Positions 1-8,000 of a DNA stretch of 13,935 nt are shown one piece after another. Numbering within the stretch: position 1 is the stretch's first letter; each line of letters starts with the position of its first letter. The stretch spans positions 1 to 13,935 of the forward strand of contig JBFWSB010000078.1 in assembly GCA_050248595.1 (NCBI GenBank). Reading direction: 5' to 3'. Below the pieces are notes generated by a model. That model saw only the letters and a program-made list of their open reading frames with translations, did not search any database and was not told the origin of the DNA. This DNA is from JAGWAZ01 sp050248595 (GTDB lineage Bacteria > Bacteroidota > Ignavibacteria > OLB7). A program made the position numbers and the translations under genes.

Positions 1-62
1 GGTGGCTTGGTGATAGTCCTTCATCAAAGATGATTTCAACACTAAGTCATCAAGGGCACACG

Positions 63-83
63 GAGAGCAGATAGGGTGCTCTC
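63..83. other. short perfect hairpin in the leading intergenic region
   Basis: GAGAGCA (63-69) pairs exactly with TGCTCTC (77-83) around a 7-nt loop. No T-run follows, so a classical intrinsic terminator is not supported. It could be a hairpin belonging to a gene left of the window. Nothing else in 1-228 could be assigned: I saw no convincing reading frame, no Shine-Dalgarno sequence before the ATG at 229, and no promoter I would defend. Confidence 0.3.
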
Positions 84-228
84 ACCCACTGGCACAATCA
101 AGCATCTTCCACTATACTTCTTGCCACTGCGACTTTTCTCATCGTCAGGACAATACTTGAAGATGCTCTTCTCACACTTTCCCTTGTTGAGCTAAGGAAG
201 CAGACAAGAGATTCTTCGACAATCAGAC

Positions 229-1707
229 ATGAAAAAAATAGCTACTACGCTCGCGATTCTTCTTTCACTCACCTTCTTTGCAGAAGATGGTAAAGCACAG
301 CATCATGCAAAACCCGATTACCTGAACGACTGCCTCGCAAAGCAAGTGAAGCCATTGCAGAGTGGTTATCTTCAACTTGCCTATCGAGGGAGCGAGAATA
401 ATCTCTACCACTCATCGGAGCCGTGGCAGACTGCACACTACGACCGCAGGGGGAGAGTTTCGTGCAGTCGAGTGAGATTTTTCAGGGAGGATACGATCTC
501 GCAGAACGAGCGCAACTTTGTCACGAACATCCAATACTCTCCAACCGAGCTTCTGATACGCCCCTACTGGAGCGAGCAGATTGGGAACGCTACGGAAAGC
601 CAACTGGCTGAATATCCCCTCAGCATAGCATACTACTCGCCGATTCCCCTCCTCAACTACGCTCACTCTCAAAAGACTACTCCCGATACGAACTCCGATC
701 CCAACTTCGCTATCTACAGTCTTAAGGTTGGCAAATCAACCGTTCGACTCTACATCGGCAAGTCTGATCGGCTTCTGCAAAAGGTGACAAGCAGTTGGGG
801 CGATGACATGTTGGGAGATATGACCGAGACATTCATCTACACCGACTTCACAACGTTGAAAGGTCTCCACTATCCGCAGAAGGTTGAGGTCGTTAAAGTT
901 CACGACATTCGAGATTCAGTCAAGGTCACGGCAGCTAACATTGTAGAGGAAGTCACCCCTCTATTAGAGGAACCAGAAGGCTATGCCGTCGAGGTTGAAG
1001 AGGATGTGATTCTGGAGATACATGTGGAGCGGTTATCGGAACATCTCTATGGACTTAACCTCCCGCAGGCAGAGTCGAGAGCAATTCTTGTCGAGTTCAA
1101 AGATTTTCTGATGGTAGTTGATGTCCCCTTCAACAGCGAGAATGGTGAGTTGGTGTTGAGAGAAGCGGAGAAGATTGCCCCCGGAAAGCCAGTACGCTAT
1201 TTCGCCTTCGATCACCATCACCCGTGGTATCTCGGAGGGGTTCGTCCATTTATTCACCGTGGAGCTACGGTTATCTGCACAGAGGAAAACCTTGACTACG
1301 TTCGCTTTCTCGCAACGGCCCCACACACAATTGAGCCTGACAGTCTTCAACTGAATCCCTCCCCCCTCATCACGGAACTTGTCGACAGTGTTATGACAAT
1401 CTCCGATGGGAAATATGAAGTCAAAATCTGCCATATCGGGAACATATCTGCCCACACAAGCGACTATCTCATTTTCTACTTCCCTTTAGAAAAGATCGTA
1501 CTGCAAGGAGACTTAGCCTGGATACCAGCCGAAGCCCCAATCAAGAAGGCAGGACCGAGGCAGGTGGGTCTCTACAACGGAATTAAGGAGTTTGGGTTAG
1601 AAGTGGAGACGATTCTACAGACGTGGCCAATCTCAGAGAAAAGGAAAGTGAAGAGTCGTTTTCCATTCAGTGATTTAGAAGAATCTGTTCACGCAAAGGC
1701 GCAATGA
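229..1707 (+). CDS. exported protein with a degenerate metallo-beta-lactamase-fold C-terminal domain
   Basis: The 492-residue product starts with a Sec signal peptide (MKK, a hydrophobic stretch to about residue 18, likely cleavage after GKAQ near 24), so it should act outside the cytoplasm. Residues about 30-255 are beta-rich, with an outer-membrane-sorting-like pattern (IYTDFTTLKGLHYPQKVEV); I do not recognise a named family there. Residues about 268-480 follow the MBL fold. The usual HxHxDH motif reads H329-H330-H331-P-W333-Y334, followed by LGG. H409 (SAHTSDYLIFY) and D428 (LQGDLAW) match the third histidine and the bridging aspartate. The Asp and His of the second metal site are replaced by Trp and Tyr, and I see no C-terminal metal histidine. 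Known families use these ligands for hydrolase chemistry. Here I infer a one-metal or non-catalytic protein. The final residues (VHAKAQ) and the stop are encoded by a dispersed repeat. No Shine-Dalgarno precedes the ATG. Confidence 0.85.
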   Translation: MKKIATTLAILLSLTFFAEDGKAQHHAKPDYLNDCLAKQVKPLQSGYLQLAYRGSENNLYHSSEPWQTAHYDRRGRVSCSRVRFFREDTISQNERNFVTNIQYSPTELLIRPYWSEQIGNATESQLAEYPLSIAYYSPIPLLNYAHSQKTTPDTNSDPNFAIYSLKVGKSTVRLYIGKSDRLLQKVTSSWGDDMLGDMTETFIYTDFTTLKGLHYPQKVEVVKVHDIRDSVKVTAANIVEEVTPLLEEPEGYAVEVEEDVILEIHVERLSEHLYGLNLPQAESRAILVEFKDFLMVVDVPFNSENGELVLREAEKIAPGKPVRYFAFDHHHPWYLGGVRPFIHRGATVICTEENLDYVRFLATAPHTIEPDSLQLNPSPLITELVDSVMTISDGKYEVKICHIGNISAHTSDYLIFYFPLEKIVLQGDLAWIPAEAPIKKAGPRQVGLYNGIKEFGLEVETILQTWPISEKRKVKSRFPFSDLEESVHAKAQ

Positions 1708-1723
1708 GGCAAAGGCGCAAAGA
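1687..1723 (+). repeat. dispersed GCAAAGGCGC-type repeat, copy 1 (overlaps a stop codon)
   Basis: This 37-base stretch begins GTTCACGCAAAGGCGCAA and matches the reverse complement of 13360-13396 at all but two of the first 36 positions. It is internally near-periodic in (A)GGC(G/A)CAAAG units. Copy 1 forms the last coding residues of the upstream gene. The base at 1705 (T here, A in the other copy) creates that gene's TGA stop. From memory, repeats of this type are scattered in intergenic DNA of many Bacteroidota-, Chlorobi- and cyanobacteria-related genomes; this needs a search to confirm. Confidence 0.75.
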
Positions 1724-1874
1724 AAAAGGGGTAAAGGAGAGAAGGGCAACCATCGACTCCTCAGCTCTCAACTAAAAAACTACCCTCAGGTTTCTTCTTC
1801 TGTAACCACTTCCCCTGTAAACGTAACCCCTGCCGATTACCTTGATTTTCGCAAACGAAATCGAGGGAAAAGGG

Positions 1875-2864
1875 ATGAATTGGCAAGAACAACTCGGAAC
1901 GAAGAAATCAGTTAGAGTCGCGAGGGGGATATGCGGACTCCGAGGGGGGTGCGTTCTGTTGGCAGTATGTCTGCTCCTCCTGTCTCTACCTGACTCGCAA
2001 CTTATCTCGCAAAGTCGGATTGCTCGGGGGACGTTCGGAAGTGGAGGTGGATCGACCGGATCAGGAGTTTCTGGTTCGCACGGTACACTATCGCAGTCGA
2101 TTGTCGGTAGAACTGCAGGGGTCTCTCAGGGAGAAACCTTCCACGAGGCTGGGTTCTGGCGGCGAGGAGTTCTGCCGAACTCCGAGACTGTTGTCGCAAT
2201 TCCGGCAACCGAAGCACCTGTCGGCCTTCTCCTCACAATCCCAATCGACCTGCAATCGGTTACCGGTTCTCTCGTTGGGGCAACCCGTCCCTACAAACTC
2301 CGCATTCGCTACAACGCAACGTTGTTGGAACCAACGGGCGGCACACCACAACCTCTTCGAATCGGGGACACATGCTTTCTCGAAGTAACTGGAACTGCAG
2401 TTCTCCTCCCCGGCACATTTGCTGAACTTCAATTCAGGGCAAAGCTTGGGAACGACACTTCCACTCCACTCACAATCGAAGAATTTCAGTGGGAGACATT
2501 AGCTGAAGAACGGAACCGGGTCACGACTGTTGACGGAACGTTCACACTTCTCGGTGTCTGTCGCGAGGGGGATTCCGTCCGCCTTATCCACTCTGGCCCT
2601 TCTGCTGCCCGCATCACACTTCAACCAAATCCAGTACGAACGGAGGGAGTTGCCACCTACACCGCCGCCGAGTCTGGACAAACCGAACTAATCCTCTTCG
2701 ACATGATGGGGAAAGAGGTAGCTCTGCTTGCCTCCTTCAACGGCGAAGCTGAGCACATTTATCGGGTTGAACTTGACGTGCAGAGCATTCCGAGTGGCGC
2801 ATACACCTTGGTCTGCCGAACACCAACCCAAACACTCACCGAACGATTGATGATAAGCGAGTGA
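1875..2864 (+). CDS. type IX secretion cargo with a cohesin-like domain
   Basis: A 329-residue secreted protein. I chose ATG 1875 because it puts a basic N-terminus (KK, R, R) directly before a hydrophobic core (VLLAVCLLLLSL). A TTG at 1842 would add 11 residues before it. Residues about 46-95 are Gly/Ser-rich and end GFW, a pattern I associate with surface proteins of the Ignavibacteria/Kapabacteria type. Residues about 100-225 look like a cohesin-type beta sandwich (VGLLLTIPIDLQSV, then LRIRYNATLLEP, then GTFAELQFRAKL). The last 83 residues form a T9SS C-terminal sorting domain: ITLQPNPV, LFDMMGKEV, SIPSGAYTLVC and TERLMISE. T9SS cargo is exported by Sec, moved across the outer membrane and usually attached to the surface. 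The stop overlaps the next start as TGATG, implying co-translation with the OmpA-family gene. The cohesin-like assignment is less certain than the sorting domain. Confidence 0.85.
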   Translation: MNWQEQLGTKKSVRVARGICGLRGGCVLLAVCLLLLSLPDSQLISQSRIARGTFGSGGGSTGSGVSGSHGTLSQSIVGRTAGVSQGETFHEAGFWRRGVLPNSETVVAIPATEAPVGLLLTIPIDLQSVTGSLVGATRPYKLRIRYNATLLEPTGGTPQPLRIGDTCFLEVTGTAVLLPGTFAELQFRAKLGNDTSTPLTIEEFQWETLAEERNRVTTVDGTFTLLGVCREGDSVRLIHSGPSAARITLQPNPVRTEGVATYTAAESGQTELILFDMMGKEVALLASFNGEAEHIYRVELDVQSIPSGAYTLVCRTPTQTLTERLMISE

Positions 2865-4930
2865 TGGACATGAATTCAAAAGGCAAAATTCAAAATTCAA
2901 AGTGGATAGGAGTCTTCTCCCTCATCCTCCTAATCAACCTTTGTGGTGGTGGTGGGCAAAGCAGCGCACAAGAGTTCAAAATTCCAATCGACAGTCTCAG
3001 CCAGAAGTATGACACCTCCTTTGTTATGGGAGAGATCACTCATCCACTCTGGCAAGCTGGTCTCTACACCGGAGCCGCACCCACATTCTTCACTGCCGAT
3101 ATGCGGGGTCTTCCAGGTGTTCCAAGCTGCTGCCCGACCTATGATGGCGGGAGTGGTTTTGGTCTCTTCGCTGGAGTTCTATTCGACTACCCTATTTCAA
3201 CAGATCTTCAGATTGGAACTCGCATCGGCCTTCGGTTGACGTCGGGGGAGTTCAAAGCGGAAGAGGTGCAGTTTCTGGACAATGGTGTGGGGGGTGTTGA
3301 GGGACAGGTTGAGCATACGATCGCATCGGAACTCATGAGAGTTGAAGTAGAGCCGGGAATCACCTATCAGATTATCTCTGGCTTGAGAGGACGAATTGGC
3401 CTTGGAGTTGATCTCTTCGCAAAGGGAACATTCGAGCAGCAGGAACGATTGCTTGCTCCGGGAAACGTTCGCTTCGAGAACGATCAACGGGAACGGATGA
3501 CATTCAACGGAAAGATTCCTGAACTAAACTCCGTTGGCCTCACGCTCGCCCCCTCGCTCAACTACACTCTGCCGATGAACCGGCAGGGTTCACTTCTCCT
3601 CACCCCTGAACTTGGTGGCCGCATCGGGTTAACAGAACTGGTCCCCGGAACGTCGTGGCGGTTGAACGAAATCCACCTCGGCATCGGTCTGCGATACCAG
3701 AAGGTGCGGAGAGACCAAGTTATCGTCGACACAATCTTGATGCCACGTCCGGCTGATTCTGTCGAGATACGACTGCGGCAACCGGTGATTAATATCCTCA
3801 CGTTTGAAGATGGCACAGAGCGAATTCTGGACACTCTTCAACTTGAAATCGTCCGGACAACAAGTTTAGTTCCTCTGCTGACACACATCTTCTTCGATGA
3901 AGAGAGTGCCGACATCCCGGACCGCTACCATCGTATCTCCACTGCTGAAACTGCAACGTTTTCCGAAACAGAGATCAGCGGCGAAGCTTTCGATGTCTAC
4001 TACCAATCGCTGAACATCATCGGCGAGCGAATGCGCCGTTACCCAGAGGCAACAATCACACTTACCGGATGCAATGCAGATGTTGGCGCAGAGAAGAACA
4101 ACGTAGAACTCTCGCGCAGACGAGCCGAGAGCGTCCGCTCCTACCTGACAGAGACTTGGGATATCCCACAAGAGCGTATAGAAATCGTTGCCCGCAATCT
4201 CCCTACAAATCCATCACCAAGTCGGAACGAAGATGGGCGTGCGGAGAACCGTCGCGTTGAGTTCACATCAAGCGATCCACGGGTTGCTTATCCGGTCACT
4301 ACCGGCGACTCAACCATGCGCCCAGACAAGTCAGTAGTCTGGTTCGACATCGAGGCGGATGAGCGAACCGCCAGTTGGAGTGTGGAGGCAACGCAAGGAA
4401 CGCGAGTGATTCTACAAGAGAACGGGAGTGGCCTTCCTCCAAGCCGAATCCCCTTAGCACTCACCAGTGGGGCAAGTTCCGTTGAGTTAGGAGACGAGAA
4501 CATTCGCTTCACAGTAACTCTGAACGACCGAAACGGGAGGAAGAGCGAGCAGGGGGGATCAATCCGCGTCTGGAGAGAACAGAGGATTCGTCCCGGAGCC
4601 GAGAGCTATTGGATGGTTGTGTTTGGCTACAACAGTAGAACACTTGGCGAAGAAGGAAGGCGGACAATAGAGGCAATTCAGAAGTGGAACAGTGAGCGTG
4701 AAGGATATGTGGCAGAGCTTGTGGGGCAGACCGACCGAACAGGAAATGCAGACTACAACCGAAAGCTTTCCGAGGATAGAGCCGCAACTGTTGCAGCGCA
4801 ATTAGGAGAGGGAACCGAGAAGATGCGAGGTGTGGGGAACGCACTGCTGGAGTACCCGAACGATCTCCCCGAAGGACGCTACTACTCTCGCAACGTAAAA
4901 GTTGTCACTCGAACTGACCGAGAAGATTGA
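2864..4930 (+). CDS. outer-membrane beta-barrel protein with two OmpA domains
   Basis: About 688 residues. ATG 2864 overlaps the upstream stop; GTG 2861 or ATG 2870 are alternatives that leave the signal peptide intact. Likely signal cleavage is near SSAQ/E (about 37). A Cys-Gly4 in the leader is not a good lipobox, because the residue before Cys is Leu. Residues about 40-285 have alternating polar/apolar strands typical of an OmpA-type barrel. The first OmpA domain (about 335-470) contains IFFDEESADIP and NNVELSRRRAESVRSYL. Residues about 485-575 form an Ig-like insert with the WFDIEADERTASWSVEA signature. A second OmpA domain (about 582-685) carries GQTDRTGNADYN and KLSEDRAATV. Both domains keep an Asp and an Arg at positions that bind peptidoglycan in OmpA relatives, while the usual GHTD histidine is Cys in the first and Gln in the second. 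It probably links outer membrane and cell wall. It lies 75 bp upstream of the giant fibre gene. Confidence 0.9.
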   Translation: MDMNSKGKIQNSKWIGVFSLILLINLCGGGGQSSAQEFKIPIDSLSQKYDTSFVMGEITHPLWQAGLYTGAAPTFFTADMRGLPGVPSCCPTYDGGSGFGLFAGVLFDYPISTDLQIGTRIGLRLTSGEFKAEEVQFLDNGVGGVEGQVEHTIASELMRVEVEPGITYQIISGLRGRIGLGVDLFAKGTFEQQERLLAPGNVRFENDQRERMTFNGKIPELNSVGLTLAPSLNYTLPMNRQGSLLLTPELGGRIGLTELVPGTSWRLNEIHLGIGLRYQKVRRDQVIVDTILMPRPADSVEIRLRQPVINILTFEDGTERILDTLQLEIVRTTSLVPLLTHIFFDEESADIPDRYHRISTAETATFSETEISGEAFDVYYQSLNIIGERMRRYPEATITLTGCNADVGAEKNNVELSRRRAESVRSYLTETWDIPQERIEIVARNLPTNPSPSRNEDGRAENRRVEFTSSDPRVAYPVTTGDSTMRPDKSVVWFDIEADERTASWSVEATQGTRVILQENGSGLPPSRIPLALTSGASSVELGDENIRFTVTLNDRNGRKSEQGGSIRVWREQRIRPGAESYWMVVFGYNSRTLGEEGRRTIEAIQKWNSEREGYVAELVGQTDRTGNADYNRKLSEDRAATVAAQLGEGTEKMRGVGNALLEYPNDLPEGRYYSRNVKVVTRTDRED
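2873..2901 (+). repeat. AATTCAAA short tandem repeat inside the signal-peptide coding region
   Basis: AATTCAAA occurs at 2873-2880, 2887-2894 and 2894-2901, the last two overlapping by one base. Together they encode the polar start of the OmpA-family leader (NSKGKIQNSK). Similar ATTCAAA strings are, from memory, common as intergenic repeats in related genomes. As with the repeat at 1687-1723, a repeat appears to have been recruited into a gene boundary. Confidence 0.5.
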
Positions 4931-5005
4931 CGAAAGGCTGAGTGAGGAGTGAGGGAGATTGAATAGAAAATTCTTACAACAACGGGCTATAGCATCAACG
5001 AGAAA

Positions 5006-8000
5006 ATGATGAGAGCAATGAGAGACGCAGGCAAAACAATTGGAACGTTGGGATTCTTTCTCTCCCTCTTCCTTCTCACACTTCACCTTGAAAGTTGGGG
5101 ACAGAATATTCCAGAACAGTTCTCCTACCAAGGGATACTCGTCGACAAGGATGGCATTGTCTATCCCGATGGGAACTATCAGTTAACGTTCCGACTCTAC
5201 GACCAACCGGTTGGAGGTGCGCCACTCTGGGAGGAGAGGCTTCAGGTCATCCTCAGCCAAGGGGTCTTCGACGCAATCCTCGGCGAAACACTTCCGTTCG
5301 ACATCAGCTTCGACCGGAAGTATTGGTTTGGGATAACGCTCGCCGGCGAGGTAGAGATGTCCCCTCGCCTCCCCCTTCTCTCCGTCCCATACGCACTGAG
5401 TGCGCTTACTGCTCAACAAGCCGAGAGCATCTCGCCAGATGCAACGGGTCTGGTACGAAGTATAAATGGACTTCAGGGTGACCTAAAGATTCGTGGCGAA
5501 GGGGACGTTGCGATCAACGTAGTTGGAGACACTATCTCGATTGCTGCTCTATTCGAGCGATTGCCACAGGGGAATCAGAGTGGCGAAGTTATGCGTTGGA
5601 ACGAGGGGGCAAGGACGTGGGAGCCGGGAGAGATCACCGTAGCAACATCTCCAAGAATCCTCGGTGATGGAAAGAGTGCCACTCCACTCGACATTGCGCA
5701 GATGGGGGCAACCGATGGACAGGTTCTCACCTGGGATGAAGGGGCAGGAGTCTGGAGGCCGGGCACAATCGAGGAGAACGAGCGTCCGGTGATTACGTCG
5801 GCTCCGATTCTCGGCGATGGCTCATCAAGTAATCCGGTTCGCATTGTAGAAGGGAAAGTCCGAGGAGAGATGCTCTTCTGGGATGGAACGTTGTGGGTAA
5901 GCACGGGTGGGGGTTCTCCGCAGGATGGGGATCAGTTGATTTGGGATGATGGCGTAGGCCAGTGGAGACCGGGAAAGAGGAGAATCTCTGTATCGACCAC
6001 ACCTCGACTGAGTGGTGATGGCTCTACGACATCTCCTCTCGACATCGCACAGGCTGGAGCAACCGAAGGGCAGGTGCTCCGCTGGAATAACAGTCTCGGA
6101 ATCTGGCTGCCAGCCGACCTTCTGGTTGTACAGAGTCCACCACTGATTGGAGCAGGAACCAGCGATCAGCCCTTACGACTTGCCCCCGGATCAAACGCCG
6201 GGAACATACTCTTCTGGACAGGAACCCAATGGTCAGTTTCAACAGCGCCGGCAGCAGTAGAGGGAGATATTCTTCAGTGGAATGAGGGGACGGAGCGATG
6301 GGAACCATCAGGTGTGGAGGTCACAAACCGCGCTCCCCTCTCTCTCGGTTCCGTCTGGATTGGGGATGCTGCGGGACGTGCGCAGCAACTTGGTATCGGT
6401 CAGGCAAATCAAGTGCTAAGAGTGAATGCCGCCGGAACTGGGCCAGAGTGGTCAGGAACTTTGCGGCTCGATTCGATTGACGTTGAAGAGTTGAGTGTCG
6501 GCAATGACCTTGTAGTAGATGGTGATCTAACAGTAGGAGGAGCGAACGTCAACCTACCGAACGGATCGATTAATAACGCTGAGCTTGCGAACAGTTCAGT
6601 GAGCCTCAGCTACGGAGCCGGGCTTTCGGGTGATGCCTCGGTTGTGCTTGGGGGAACACTCAACGTGCAGAACACCGGTGTCACATCCGCCAGTGCTGGA
6701 ACTGGCATTGCCGTCGATCAAGCGACTGGTGGGATCACCATCTCAAACAGCGGTGTGACTGGATTGACTGCCGGGAATGGGATATCACTCGATCAAGCTA
6801 CCGGTAACGTCACCGTCACAAACAACGGGCTTCTATCGGCAAGTGCTGGAACCGGAATCAACGTGACAACCACAAACGGTGCAGCGACGATTGCGAACAG
6901 TGGTGTTCTCCCACTTGCTGGGACTGCGAACCAAGTCAGCGTCGATCAAGCTACTGGTGCGATCACACTCTCACTGCCGCAAGACATCCACACCAACGCG
7001 ACACCGACGTTTGATGGATTGACGCTCGACAACATCAACACGACGAGCACGGCAAATCAGATCGTCGTCTCCAACAACGGCAGTATTGAATCACGCAGCT
7101 TCGCCTCTCTCCTCCCCGGTGGGTTACTTCCACAAGGGAACAGCGTGAGCGCAACGCTTCGGTGGGATGGAACTGCCTGGGTGGAGAACGCAGGACTCTC
7201 GGCTGACGCATCTGGCAACTTGACAACAACAGGAAACGCAACGGTCGGCGGGAATCTGACGGTAAGTGGAACAACTGTCAACCTACCGAACGGATCGATT
7301 GATAACGCAGAACTTGCGAACAACTCTGTCAACGTTAGTTATGGGACTGGGCTTTCGGGTGATGCCTCGGTTGCACTTGGGGGAACACTCAACGTGCAGA
7401 ACACCGGTGTCACATCCGCCAGTGCTGGAACTGGCATTGCCGTCGATCAAGCGACTGGTGGGATCACCATCTCAAACAGCGGCGTGACCGGATTGACTGC
7501 CGGGAATGGGATATCACTCGATCAAGCTACCGGCAACGTCACCGTCACAAACAACGGGATTCTCTCTGCAAGTGCTGGAACTGGCATCAACGTGATAACC
7601 ACAAACGGTGCAGCGACGATTGCGAACAGTGGTGTTCTCTCACTTGCTGGGACTGCGAACCAAGTCAGCGTCGATCAAGCTACTGGTGCGATCACACTCT
7701 CACTGCCGCAAGACATCCACACCAACGCGACACCGACGTTTGATGGATTGACGCTCGACAACATCAACACGACGAGCACGGCAAATCAGATCGTCGTCTC
7801 CAACAACGGCAGTATTGAATCACGCAGCTTCGCCTCTCTCCTCCCCGGTGGGTTACTTCCACAAGGGAACAGCGTGAGCGCAACGCTTCGGTGGGATGGA
7901 ACTGCCTGGGTGGAGAACGCAGGACTCTCGGCTGACGGATCCGGCAACACAACGATTGCCAACGACTTGACTGTTAGCGGAACGAATGTCAACCTACCGA

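Noticed and set aside
101..167. AGCATCTTC (101-109) and GAAGATGCT (159-167) inverted pair
   Set aside because: A 9-bp stem with a 49-nt loop is easily expected by chance, and no regulatory context supports it.
1033..1455. 140-codon reverse-strand open frame inside the MBL-like gene
   Set aside because: It is fully antisense to a gene with clear domain structure and has no recognisable motif of its own.
1842..1874. TTG start giving 11 extra residues to the T9SS cargo
   Set aside because: The extension (acidic, EIEG) lies in front of an already complete signal peptide, and the region contains a weak GATTTTCG/CGAAATC hairpin. ATG 1875 is the simpler start.
2935..2960. Lipoprotein signal in the OmpA-family leader (Cys followed by four Gly)
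   Set aside because: The residue before Cys is Leu rather than Gly, Ala or Ser, and a good signal peptidase I site (SSAQ/E) follows.
4959..4993. TTGAAT and TATAGC as a promoter for the giant fibre gene
   Set aside because: The spacing of 23 bp is too long for a sigma-70-like promoter, and promoter rules in this lineage are not known to me.
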